From contig JBOFWC010000085.1 in NCBI GenBank assembly GCA_051653405.1, forward strand, positions 1 to 33,075: a stretch of DNA of 33,075 nucleotides. Direction: 5' to 3'. The position numbers were made by a program, and so were the translations under genes. Positions 1 through 8,339 of this stretch are shown here, piece by piece. The notes below the pieces were generated by a model. The model saw only the letters and a program-made list of their open reading frames with translations, did not search any database and was not told where the DNA came from. This DNA is from Proteocatella sp051653405. GTDB taxonomy: Bacteria > Bacillota > Clostridia > Peptostreptococcales > Filifactoraceae. Each line of letters begins with the position of its first letter. The first letter of the stretch is position 1.

Positions 1-615
1 GGATTAAAATTAGATAAACTTAATTCTATCGCTGAACATTTCCATAGTGTACGTGATAAATATATTGAAGATGGTATATTCAATTTAAGAATGCTTGATA
101 CAGATATAAAAACTCTAGTATACCAGGTTCCAGGAGGAATGCTTTCTAATCTTATGTTCCAACTTGAACAACAAGGCCTTTCTGATAAGTTTGAAGCGGT
201 TTTAAGAGAGGTTCCAAGCATAAGAAAAGACCTTGGATACCCTCCACTTGTTACCCCAATGAGTCAAATGGTAGGAACACAGGCCGTGTTTAACGTAATG
301 CTTAACGAACGCTATAAGATGGTTCCAACAGAAATAAAAGACTATGTACTTGGAAAGTACGGAAATCCTCCTATAGCTATATCTGATGAAGTTAAGGATA
401 TAATTCTTAAAAATCACGTTTACGAGGAAACTTCAATCAAAAGCTATATGCAGTTTAAAAAAGAAATAAACGGGTTAGCACTTTCCGAAGAAGACGTACT
501 CGCTTACGCCATGTTCCCCGATGTGGCTAGAAAATTCTTAGAAAATAGATGGTCTATAAGCAACAAAATAGAAAACAGTATTTACGAAGAAAATACATTT
601 AACCATCCAATCTAA
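1..615 (+). CDS. Biotin-dependent carboxyltransferase subunit, C-terminal part (oxaloacetate decarboxylase alpha / PycB type), 5' truncated by window edge
   Basis: The frame is open from base 1, so the gene begins before the window; the first internal ATG at 91 is not the start. The 204 visible residues match the conserved carboxylase domain (PYC_OADA type) that follows the TIM barrel in oxaloacetate decarboxylase alpha, pyruvate carboxylase B and transcarboxylase 5S subunits; the stretches QVPGGMLSNL and DLGYPPLVTPMSQMVG are characteristic. These enzymes move CO2 between a keto acid or acyl-CoA and biotin. The protein ends in a short polar tail, with no biotinyl domain or AMKM motif, so the biotin carrier must be a separate protein. 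The exact substrate cannot be told from this fragment. Confident on family, not on reaction. Confidence 0.85.
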   Translation, partial: GLKLDKLNSIAEHFHSVRDKYIEDGIFNLRMLDTDIKTLVYQVPGGMLSNLMFQLEQQGLSDKFEAVLREVPSIRKDLGYPPLVTPMSQMVGTQAVFNVMLNERYKMVPTEIKDYVLGKYGNPPIAISDEVKDIILKNHVYEETSIKSYMQFKKEINGLALSEEDVLAYAMFPDVARKFLENRWSISNKIENSIYEENTFNHPI

Positions 616-622
616 ACTAAAA

Positions 623-663
623 AAAAGATATACTCCTAAATAAATATTAAGAGTATATCTTTT
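623..663. terminator. Bidirectional intrinsic terminator between the carboxyltransferase and chemoreceptor genes
   Basis: Perfect 13-bp inverted repeat, AAAAGATATACTC (623-635) and GAGTATATCTTTT (651-663), with a 15-nt loop. It has a T tract on the plus side and an A tract (T tract on the minus strand) on the other side. It lies 8 bases after the stop of the plus gene and about 40 bases past the stop of the convergent minus gene, so it can serve both. Confidence 0.85.
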
Positions 664-705
664 CTTAATTATAAGGCTACTACTATTTATACAATGCTAT
701 CATAT

Positions 706-2676
706 TTAAATATTAAATTTACCTACAAGATCCTTAAGCATCTGTGCCTGACCAGATAACTCTTCACTTGCCGCCGCACTTTCTTCTGCTGTAGCTGAAT
801 TATTTTGAACTACAGAAGAAATCTGGCTTACGCCTATATTTATCTGACTTACACTATCAGCTTGTTCTAATGCATTGTTTGAAATTTCTTCTATAACTAT
901 TGCTGATTTTTCTGCACCTTCTACAATATTTCCTAATACTTCCGCGGTCTGCTCTGCTATATTCATGCCGTTTTGAACTGCTAAAAGTGCTTTTTCTATT
1001 AATGCAGAAGTATTCTTAGCACTCTCTGCCGACTTACTAGCAAGTGTTCTAACCTCATCCGCAACTACCGCAAAACCTTTACCTGCACTCCCTGCTCTTG
1101 CTGCTTCAACTGCTGCATTTAACGCAAGGATATTTGTTTGGAAAGCAATATCATCTATAGTTTTTATTATACTTCCTATTTCATTAGACGTTGCATTTAT
1201 CTCTTCCATAGCACTTACCATGTTCTGCATATAAGAATTTCCTTTTTGAACATTTACGCTCGATTCATTAGCAATTTCCTTAGCATGCGCTGCCCCTTCT
1301 GCCGATTTCTTTATCTTATCAGAAACCTCTGATATAGATGCTGATAGCTCTTGTATAGAGCTTGCTTGTTCTGTAGCACCCTGACTTAAAGCTTGAGCCC
1401 CTCCTGCAACTTGCTCTGAACCACTTGAAACCTCATCAGATGCAACTGCTATTTGAGAAAGGGTACTTCTAAGTTCATTAGAAATTTCTTCTAGTGATAG
1501 TTTTATCTTTTCAAAAGCTCCTACATAATCCTGCTTTAACTCAAATATAAGATCTCCCCTTGATATATTAAAGAGCACTTCAGAAATCTCATCTATGCAA
1601 AGTATATAGTTCTCAAGCCTTTTTACTAGAGCTGTCATCCCATTTGCAACATTTCCAGTCTCGTCATTTGTTTTTATATCAATTTCCACATCAAGCTTTC
1701 CTGCTGCAATTTCATCTGCTGCAATCGCAAGTTTTCTAAGTGGAGTAGTTATTCTTTTAGCAAATCCAAGCCCTATAATAACTGCTATAATTGTTATAAA
1801 TATTCCGCCTAAAATTGTATACCATACCAAAATTGCAGTTTGATCTGAAACCTCGCTTAAATACATCGAAGTCATGACATACCAGTTTAAGCCCTCTATT
1901 TTTTGATATACTGCATATTTAGGAGCTTTATTCCCCTTATCATCTACATAATCATAGTATACCACTCCATCCGTTTTCCCATCTGCAATAACTTGAGCAA
2001 TCTCTTTAATATCCATTTGAGTTCCTCTTAGATCTTTATTCGGGTGAGCAACTACAATATCGTCTTTATCTATTATAAATACATAACCTTCTTTTCCAAC
2101 TTTTATTGAAGCTATTTTTTCCGAAAGATCATCTAGTTTTATACTGGTTCCCAGTATTCCTATCTGTTTTCCTGAAATATCCGTAACCGGTGTTGCTGCC
2201 GATACTGCAAATGCTCCTGTCACTGCATCCGTATATACCCCCGTCCAAAAATCTGATTTTGTAGAGTCTGATCCCATATACCATCCTCTTTTTCTTGGAT
2301 CATAGCTATCATCAAATTTATAGTACGGTTCTATGAAAATTCTTCCATCAGGCAGTCCTATAAAAACTTGAAATGGACTTCCAAAACTATTTAAGTAGGA
2401 TTTGAACACGTCTTGTCTCCATACATCAAACCCCTTTTCTGGTATTGACCTAGTATTATTACTAGCCGCTACCATTTTAAGCCCATTCATATACCCTTGA
2501 AATTCCTTATCAATAGAATTAGCAATTTCTTGGTTTAACTCATAATTTGAGTCTATAAAATTATCTCTGATTATTTTTGATGAACGAATATAAGTAAACA
2601 ACCCAATCGATGATACCGAAACTATAACTAATATTACTATTATTGCTATCAACTTACTCGCTATTCCTTTTCTCAT
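706..2676 (-). CDS. Methyl-accepting chemotaxis protein with dCache sensor domain
   Basis: Membrane chemoreceptor of 656 residues that signals to CheA/CheW. Order: transmembrane helix (about 9-30), extracellular double-Cache domain (about 35-280), second transmembrane helix (about 283-305), HAMP (about 306-360), and a cytoplasmic coiled-coil signalling domain to the end, with the canonical hairpin tip FQTNILALNAAVEAARAG. The membrane-distal Cache module carries R130-G-W132-Y133 and Y148-T-D150, with the spacing I recall for amino-acid-binding dCache domains (PctA type). The last acidic ligand residue of that motif appears to be Ser178. An amino-acid-like ligand is an inference. No C-terminal CheR-binding pentapeptide is present. 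ATG start with TAGGAGGT eight bases upstream. Appears monocistronic, with terminators on both sides. Confidence 0.93.
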   Translation of the reverse strand: MRKGIASKLIAIIVILVIVSVSSIGLFTYIRSSKIIRDNFIDSNYELNQEIANSIDKEFQGYMNGLKMVAASNNTRSIPEKGFDVWRQDVFKSYLNSFGSPFQVFIGLPDGRIFIEPYYKFDDSYDPRKRGWYMGSDSTKSDFWTGVYTDAVTGAFAVSAATPVTDISGKQIGILGTSIKLDDLSEKIASIKVGKEGYVFIIDKDDIVVAHPNKDLRGTQMDIKEIAQVIADGKTDGVVYYDYVDDKGNKAPKYAVYQKIEGLNWYVMTSMYLSEVSDQTAILVWYTILGGIFITIIAVIIGLGFAKRITTPLRKLAIAADEIAAGKLDVEIDIKTNDETGNVANGMTALVKRLENYILCIDEISEVLFNISRGDLIFELKQDYVGAFEKIKLSLEEISNELRSTLSQIAVASDEVSSGSEQVAGGAQALSQGATEQASSIQELSASISEVSDKIKKSAEGAAHAKEIANESSVNVQKGNSYMQNMVSAMEEINATSNEIGSIIKTIDDIAFQTNILALNAAVEAARAGSAGKGFAVVADEVRTLASKSAESAKNTSALIEKALLAVQNGMNIAEQTAEVLGNIVEGAEKSAIVIEEISNNALEQADSVSQINIGVSQISSVVQNNSATAEESAAASEELSGQAQMLKDLVGKFNI

Positions 2677-2723
2677 ATAATACCTCCTATTTTTTACTTA
2701 TAAAGTTTTTACCCTAACTTTGC

Positions 2724-2764
2724 ACAAAAAAAACAAAACTCTGAAAAAATACAGAGTTTTGTTT
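2724..2764 (-). terminator. Intrinsic terminator of the SLH surface protein gene
   Basis: Perfect 13-bp inverted repeat AAACAAAACTCTG (2731-2743) / CAGAGTTTTGTTT (2752-2764). On the minus strand it is followed by a run of eight Ts (plus-strand As 2726-2733). It lies 26 bases past the stop of the SLH gene and upstream of the chemoreceptor promoter region. Confidence 0.85.
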
Positions 2765-2789
2765 AAATTTTTAAAAATCAATATAATTG

Positions 2790-5700
2790 TTAATCTATAG
2801 TTATTTCTAGAACTACATTAGCGCCTCCAATTACACCACTTAATACATATTTTCCTGAAGAAGCATTACTTGGTATAATTATTCCTCTATCTCTATATCC
2901 GAAATAAACTCTTGATAACCCAGTGCTAGGAGATGGTCTATCTATCTCTATTACAGCTGTGGTTATTGCCCCATTGCCTTTAAGTGCATAGGTTCCAGAT
3001 CTTACATCTGTAGCATTAACAAATGTATCTCTTAAATACACTACACTAGTTCCCTTTGGCACATTTAAAGCAAGTTTTATCTCCGATCCATTTTGAGTTT
3101 GATCCAATGTAGTAGACTTAGAACCGTATTTAATTGGATCTTTAGTGTTTATAACAAAACCACCTAAGAAGTTTCCATTTGGTCTTTCTCCAGTATATTT
3201 ACCAGTTCCAACTATCATTGCGTTATCTTCTACATTTATTGTTCCCTTATTATTTATAGAAATATTGTTATTTGCAGTAAGGGTAGTTCCTTTTTTTACA
3301 TTAAGTTTTGCTGAAGGTGATACAACTAGATTTTGCTCAAGTGATAATGATTGAAGTAAATCAGCACTTCCTTCAAGTGTCATAACTGGACCTGATGAAG
3401 ATCCTGTTATAACTATAGTTGCAGTTCCATAGGTTTTAAGTTTTGTTCCCTGTTTTCCTATAGTCTTTGTTCCTGCATTAGCTAGAGTTCCTTCTACAAT
3501 TATTTTTCCACCATTGTCTACTCTAAAATCACCTTTGCCCGCTTTATTAAGCACAGCTCCTGGTTTTATTAATATTGTTCCATTTCCAGTTATTCTAAAC
3601 TGCTTAGTCACGCTATATTTTTTATCAGAAATTCCACTTTTTCTTCCAGAAGCTGGAGCATCTGCACTATAGCTTAGCACTGCTCCATCTACCACAGTAA
3701 CAGGTTTATTTACTACTGTATCTTGAGCTAGAGTCATACTCTTAGTTACTCTTATAGCTGCTACACTTGGATTTTTAAGCGCATTATAGAATTCCGTAGC
3801 GGTCGCAACATCTGTGTATTTTGTAGGCTCAGTATAACTAAGCGCAGTCACTGGTGAAGGTGCTACAAACGATGATACCGCTGCCATTTCTGAAAACTTA
3901 ACCCTAAACGTTATAGTCTCATAATCCTCAGAGAGTATAAATGAGCCTGATTCAGGCGGTATCTTAACTCCATTTATATTGTCTACTAATACATCACTTG
4001 CAGTTATCCCATAGAAAGTATATCCAGATTTAGCTCTTAATTTAATAAGCGCTTGATATGATACTCCCGATTTAAATCTTCCATTTACATCAAGTTCTCC
4101 TATCCAGCTTATAGATTCACTTCCATATTCTGGATACCACTCTGGATTAGGTGCTAAAGTAGTTCTTGGAATTTCTCCTACCTTTGGAGTTATTGTGTAT
4201 ATATCCACACCTTTAATCTTAGTTCTAACCTTTAACTCCTTAGAATATATTATTCTTGGCTGTCCTCCGTCAAGGATACTTATTTTTAATTTAGCCCCAT
4301 CATGAGTCTTGTTTAATGTTATTCCGTTAAGATCACTATTTGTGCTTCCAATCTCAGTAATTCCATCTTTAAGAAGAAGGGTTACCTTAATTCCCTTAGC
4401 AGTAAAGTTTGTTCCAGTATCTCCAAAAACAATGTTCTCACTATCTTTTCCATACTCTTTAAGAAGTACAGTTAATGATTTTATATCAAGAGGATCATCA
4501 ACAAGGAACATCTTAGTTTTTGGAGGAGTCCCCTCTTGCGTTGGGTCAACTAGTAATTCAAATAATTCTACCCCTTTTTCAGGTTTTACAACTATTGGTA
4601 TATATGCAAGCTGAACATTGTTATAGCTTGTAGGTATTGGATTACCATTTGCATCAAGTCGTACTCCTGATTCCGAATGAATTATCTTAATTGCTACGTC
4701 TTTTCTCTGCCATTTATAATCTGGCGATGTCACTAGGTCTGGTCCTGGAATTATAGACCCCGATGCAGTTTGCTGCATAACTAGTATCTGCATACTTCTA
4801 AAAGTATCTCCAATTGAATAGTTATATGGTTTCCAAGTGTTTTGATCAGTTCTACTTGTATATTCATATAATTTTGCAGCTCCACTGGTAGTTGACGTTC
4901 CATAAAGTACTTTTGTACTGTCTGATGCCTGTGGATTGTTAGGATTTTGATTTACTATAGAATCTCTAAATACTGTAATATCCCAATCCTTCATATTTAT
5001 AGGCGCCCCTTCTTCAAACTGAACGCCTAGTCCAGTAACAGTGGCACTAACTGCTTTTGAAGGTGGTTTTATTTGTATATTTACTTCTGCATATGCTGGT
5101 GCTACATCTTTAGCATTATGCGTTATCTTAAGAACTTTAATGTTATCTGTATTTCCAAGTCCAACATCAGTTCCCTGCTCAACTAATACATCTTTATTTG
5201 CAATAGATTGAGTAAGTTTAACCTCTCTTAGAATATCTCCATTTGGCGCTACAGTTTTATATAAATCTGCAGTTGTATATTGATCATCTGTCGTATTTAA
5301 TTTTTTAACAACAAAGTCTTTAAGTGCTGGAATATATCTAAGTTCTATCTGTGGTAAATCTGGATTACTGCTTACCAGTCTAACTTCGAGATTTGTAAAA
5401 TCAAATTTATCTCCATAAATATATGAAAATTTATAGCCCGAAGCTGATACTGCACTTATTCTAGGCAGTGGATTTATATTAACAAAAAGTGGATTTTTAG
5501 TACTAATTACCGTATTGTCTGAGTTTCTAAATGAAACTGTTATATTTTTCGATTCAGCTGTCGTTCCTGGTCTCTTCAGTGTAAGTGGGGTTCCATGACT
5601 TATTGAAGTTTCAATACCCATATCTTTAAATGAGTTTGACGGCTTCCCATTAACTGTTGTAAGTTTAAACGCTGCTGAAGTTGTAGTTTCATTATCATAC

Positions 5701-7571
5701 ATTAATAGCAGTTCCATACCATTAAGATCCAATAATTCTCCATCTACATAAGTTGTTTTTGGAGAAGTCATTATCATTATATCTTTAACCTTTGGAATAG
5801 GCTTAACTGTAAGATTTAATGTTGCAGATTTTCCAGTAGGAACATGTGTTATTTTTACAGTTTTAGTAGTTGCAAGAACTTTGGTAGTCCCATTAGGATT
5901 TGGATCTATCGAAATGGAATTTTTGCTAAAATCTGCAAGAGGTACACTTGCAGTAGCTCCATTACTGTATTTAAATGTAACTTCAAGTCCATCAAGATTA
6001 AGTGTATCTCCTACTGTATATACAAGCTTTTCTGTAGCTGGATACTTAGTAACCTCCATAGATGAAACTTTAGCATTTGGATCCAGTGGCCCTACAGTTC
6101 CTCCGTCAACTCCTCCACCTGGCGTTGTAGTTCCAGTACTTCCGCCTGCAATAGGTTTCCCATTAGATGTGGTTCCACTTGCATTCTTATCAACTTGTAC
6201 TTTCGTTGGCACAGTATCTATTTTACAATCATTCCCATTGATTATTGCATTTGAAACCTCACCACCACCTCTAATAGATACTCTATCGGCATCCGTCTTA
6301 ACTGTGGTTATTTGACTCTTTTTCTCAGCAATTATTTCTGAAGCTCTTCCTGAATATGTTAAATAAATACTGTTTATTTTCCCATATGCTTGAGTCTTTG
6401 TAAATGGCGCTGATATAACTAGCGATGAAACTTTGCCATCAAGTGACATATATGCATTTGTCGCTGATCTACTGACTGTTATATTACTTACTTCACAATC
6501 TTTATTTGTGTATAGGTCTGCATCTTCTGCTTTAACCTCAATGCTTTTTATCTTAGATTTTTCAACATCAACCTGACCTCTTCTCGTATTTAGTATTAAC
6601 GATTCAACGTCACCTGTTATATAGTTTTTCGATCCCGCATTAACATTAACAGTTCCTACAATCGCAGGCTTTTCAACTTTAAGTCTAAGATCTCCCTTTT
6701 CTTTCTCCATATATACTAGTGGTATGTCTGAATCGCCTTTTACAATTACCGATTTAGGGCCTCCACCCTTTATTACAAGTTTCCCTCTTACCTTGACATT
6801 ATCTAGAGTAACATTTCCTTCTGCCACACTTTCTGAAATCCATAAATTATCTACAGTTCTATTTGAAAGCACAGATCCCGGAGTGTCTATAAGTATGTCA
6901 TTTGGCCCAACAAATACCTGATGTAGTTCTGCTGGCTGATTCTGCATCATAGCTCTATTTGTTACTGCCGCCATTATTCCTCTTGTAACTGTTGCCTGAG
7001 GCTTTAGCGTATTATCAGGATATCCTGCAAACAAGCCTTCTTTTACTGCTGCTGCAAAATAATAGTTGTAGCCAGGAGTTATTTTTGAAACATCACTGAA
7101 CCCTTTGATTGAATCAAGATCTTTTGTTTCAAGCCCCATAACTTGAGCAAACATTGCACCAATTTGTTCTCTTGTTGCAGGTGCATTTGGCTTAAGCTTC
7201 TGTCCTGGAGCAATAGAAAGCAAATAACCATTCTCCGCAGCAAGTGCTATCTCGCCAGAATACCATTCATATGGGCTTACATCTGTATATGGGATTGAGT
7301 ATACGTCTCCTGTCCCAACGATATTAAATGCTTTATTCATTATTTTTACAGTTTCTGCTATAGTAACATACCTGTCTGGTTTCATGCTTCCATCCGGATA
7401 TCCTCCTATTATTTTACTGTTTACCATTGCAAGAATATCATTTTCAGCCCAGTGGCCTGCTATATCATTCTTGGATTTTTTCCCCGTAGCTGCATATGCA
7501 GGAATTACGGAGGTAAGAACCATAACTAGCACCAAAAATGATGCCAATCTTCTCTTTATTGTTACCCTCAT
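2790..7571 (-). CDS. S-layer homology (SLH) domain surface protein with Ig-like and beta-helix-like repeats
   Basis: 1593-residue exported protein. An N-terminal signal peptide (basic start, hydrophobic core, cleavage likely after AYA near residue 27) is followed by three SLH domains (about 36-82, 96-148, 158-210; signatures GHWAENDI, YPDGSMKPD, YPDNTLKP). These bind secondary cell-wall polymer. Next come a Val/Ile-rich repetitive part (about 225-470) of beta-helix type, a Gly/Thr/Pro linker (about 480-500), several bacterial Ig-like modules (about 505-1010; the first, with VGDTLNLDGLEV, is of Big_3 type), further beta-rich domains and a second beta-helix-like part (about 1240-1480). There is no LPxTG or C-terminal anchor, so attachment must be through SLH. 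ATG start with AAAGGG upstream. Monocistronic. It could be the main S-layer protein or a minor surface protein; the sequence does not decide. Confidence 0.9.
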   Translation of the reverse strand: MRVTIKRRLASFLVLVMVLTSVIPAYAATGKKSKNDIAGHWAENDILAMVNSKIIGGYPDGSMKPDRYVTIAETVKIMNKAFNIVGTGDVYSIPYTDVSPYEWYSGEIALAAENGYLLSIAPGQKLKPNAPATREQIGAMFAQVMGLETKDLDSIKGFSDVSKITPGYNYYFAAAVKEGLFAGYPDNTLKPQATVTRGIMAAVTNRAMMQNQPAELHQVFVGPNDILIDTPGSVLSNRTVDNLWISESVAEGNVTLDNVKVRGKLVIKGGGPKSVIVKGDSDIPLVYMEKEKGDLRLKVEKPAIVGTVNVNAGSKNYITGDVESLILNTRRGQVDVEKSKIKSIEVKAEDADLYTNKDCEVSNITVSRSATNAYMSLDGKVSSLVISAPFTKTQAYGKINSIYLTYSGRASEIIAEKKSQITTVKTDADRVSIRGGGEVSNAIINGNDCKIDTVPTKVQVDKNASGTTSNGKPIAGGSTGTTTPGGGVDGGTVGPLDPNAKVSSMEVTKYPATEKLVYTVGDTLNLDGLEVTFKYSNGATASVPLADFSKNSISIDPNPNGTTKVLATTKTVKITHVPTGKSATLNLTVKPIPKVKDIMIMTSPKTTYVDGELLDLNGMELLLMYDNETTTSAAFKLTTVNGKPSNSFKDMGIETSISHGTPLTLKRPGTTAESKNITVSFRNSDNTVISTKNPLFVNINPLPRISAVSASGYKFSYIYGDKFDFTNLEVRLVSSNPDLPQIELRYIPALKDFVVKKLNTTDDQYTTADLYKTVAPNGDILREVKLTQSIANKDVLVEQGTDVGLGNTDNIKVLKITHNAKDVAPAYAEVNIQIKPPSKAVSATVTGLGVQFEEGAPINMKDWDITVFRDSIVNQNPNNPQASDSTKVLYGTSTTSGAAKLYEYTSRTDQNTWKPYNYSIGDTFRSMQILVMQQTASGSIIPGPDLVTSPDYKWQRKDVAIKIIHSESGVRLDANGNPIPTSYNNVQLAYIPIVVKPEKGVELFELLVDPTQEGTPPKTKMFLVDDPLDIKSLTVLLKEYGKDSENIVFGDTGTNFTAKGIKVTLLLKDGITEIGSTNSDLNGITLNKTHDGAKLKISILDGGQPRIIYSKELKVRTKIKGVDIYTITPKVGEIPRTTLAPNPEWYPEYGSESISWIGELDVNGRFKSGVSYQALIKLRAKSGYTFYGITASDVLVDNINGVKIPPESGSFILSEDYETITFRVKFSEMAAVSSFVAPSPVTALSYTEPTKYTDVATATEFYNALKNPSVAAIRVTKSMTLAQDTVVNKPVTVVDGAVLSYSADAPASGRKSGISDKKYSVTKQFRITGNGTILIKPGAVLNKAGKGDFRVDNGGKIIVEGTLANAGTKTIGKQGTKLKTYGTATIVITGSSSGPVMTLEGSADLLQSLSLEQNLVVSPSAKLNVKKGTTLTANNNISINNKGTINVEDNAMIVGTGKYTGERPNGNFLGGFVINTKDPIKYGSKSTTLDQTQNGSEIKLALNVPKGTSVVYLRDTFVNATDVRSGTYALKGNGAITTAVIEIDRPSPSTGLSRVYFGYRDRGIIIPSNASSGKYVLSGVIGGANVVLEITID

Positions 7572-7619
7572 AAAACAACCCTTTCTTCGTCTATAATATT
7601 AAAATTTTTATATAGATAT

Positions 7620-7648
7620 ATTCTACCATACAGTTATTTAAAAGTCAT
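7620..7648 (-). promoter_or_regulatory. Probable promoter of the SLH gene, -35 inside a tandem decamer
   Basis: On the minus strand, extended -10 TGGTAGAAT (hexamer 7620-7625) lies 17 bp from ATGACT (7643-7648), a 4/6 match to TTGACA. The -35 falls within a perfect tandem repeat of AAAGTCATTA (7641-7650 and 7651-7660). Distance to the start codon is about 50 bases. The hexamer fit is read by eye. Confidence 0.45.
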
Positions 7649-7660
7649 TAAAAGTCATTA
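7641..7660. repeat. Two tandem copies of AAAGTCATTA
   Basis: Adjacent identical 10-bp units upstream of the SLH gene. One unit supplies the presumed -35 and the other lies just upstream of it. One helical turn of spacing would place two protein sites on the same DNA face. A regulatory role is only an inference. Confidence 0.6.
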
Positions 7661-7783
7661 AATTATAATACTTTTGTCTCAAATTTAGTATTTCTGTATT
7701 CATTTTAAAATATATATTTTTTTATTAAATAAGTAATATCAATCATGATTAATCAACATATCATGCAGAATTTTCAAAAAATA

Positions 7784-7824
7784 ATGTCAAATATATTGAC
7801 ATATTTGGGGTTTTTAGATATGAT
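7784..7824 (+). promoter_or_regulatory. Strong promoter of the XRE regulator overlapped by a 19-bp palindrome (probable autoregulatory operator)
   Basis: TTGACA (7796-7801), 17-bp spacer, TATGAT (7819-7824): a near-consensus sigma-A promoter about 46 bases before the start codon. The -35 is the right arm of the perfect dyad ATGTCAA-ATATA-TTGACAT (7784-7802). A small Cro/C1-type protein is encoded directly downstream, so binding here would block its own promoter. That link is inferred. Confidence 0.75.
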
Positions 7825-7870
7825 TTTAATGAAATGTTTTTCATTTTATTCTAAAGGAGGCGAATTTAAA

Positions 7871-8251
7871 ATGTCTTTTGGAGAGAAACTTAGAAAACTT
7901 AGAAAAAATTCTAAGATTACTCAGGGAGAATTAGCCAGTAAACTTAATATAACAACTAGAACACTTATAAATTATGAAAGTGGTAAATGCTATCCAAAGC
8001 AAACCGAAATATATGCTTCAATAGCTTCAATGTTTGATGTTAGCGTTGATTATCTAATTTCTGACAGCGAATCTGACTTGCCCCATACATATAAAATTGG
8101 TGCTTGCCCTCTAAAACAGGCTCAAACTCTAGTAAGTGAACTTACAACTTTATTTGAACATGGAAATTTATGTGAATCAGATAAAGATGCTATAATGAAA
8201 GCTATTTCTTCATCATATTGGGAAACCAAAAACTTAAGCAATATACAGTAA
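7871..8251 (+). CDS. Small XRE (Cro/C1) family transcriptional regulator
   Basis: 126-residue DNA-binding protein. Residues about 1-60 form a classical helix-turn-helix of Cro/C1 type: FGEKLRKLRKNSKITQGELA, then recognition-helix region LNITTRTLINYESG, and VSVDYLI at the end of the domain. The remaining 60 residues are polar/helical without a recognised sensor or peptidase domain. I chose the ATG at 7871 over upstream in-frame ATGs because AAAGGAGG sits 8 bases before it and the upstream reading frame overlaps the promoter at 7796-7824. It stands alone between an SLH gene and a c-di-GMP gene, both on the minus strand. Its target genes are unknown; the palindrome over its own -35 suggests negative autoregulation. 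Confidence 0.88.
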   Translation: MSFGEKLRKLRKNSKITQGELASKLNITTRTLINYESGKCYPKQTEIYASIASMFDVSVDYLISDSESDLPHTYKIGACPLKQAQTLVSELTTLFEHGNLCESDKDAIMKAISSSYWETKNLSNIQ

Positions 8252-8269
8252 ATTTAATTTTAACTTAAA

Positions 8270-8318
8270 AAAGCTTTTTACAAGAGATTATTTTTTAACC
8301 TTCATTGTAAAAAGCTTT
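8270..8318. terminator. Bidirectional terminator between the XRE and GGDEF/EAL genes
   Basis: 14-bp perfect inverted repeat AAAGCTTTTTACAA (8270-8283) / TTGTAAAAAGCTTT (8305-8318), followed on the plus strand by a long T run (8321-8327) and flanked on the other side by A-rich DNA. It stands between two convergent genes. Confidence 0.8.
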
Positions 8319-8339
8319 ATTTTTTTTATTATTAATAAT

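Noticed and set aside
6082..6180. Gly/Thr-rich repetitive stretch that could be taken for a DNA repeat array
   Set aside because: It is the coding sequence of a Gly/Thr/Pro linker in the SLH protein, not an independent repeat or CRISPR-like array.
5881..6315. Plus-strand open frame of 144 codons inside the SLH gene
   Set aside because: It is antisense to the Ig-like part of a convincing 1593-residue gene, has no ribosome site and reads as a low-complexity shadow of Thr/Gly/Pro codons.
7745..7870. Longer start of the XRE gene at 7745
   Set aside because: The extension contains the promoter TTGACA-17-TATGAT and the palindrome; a strong AAAGGAGG precedes the ATG at 7871.
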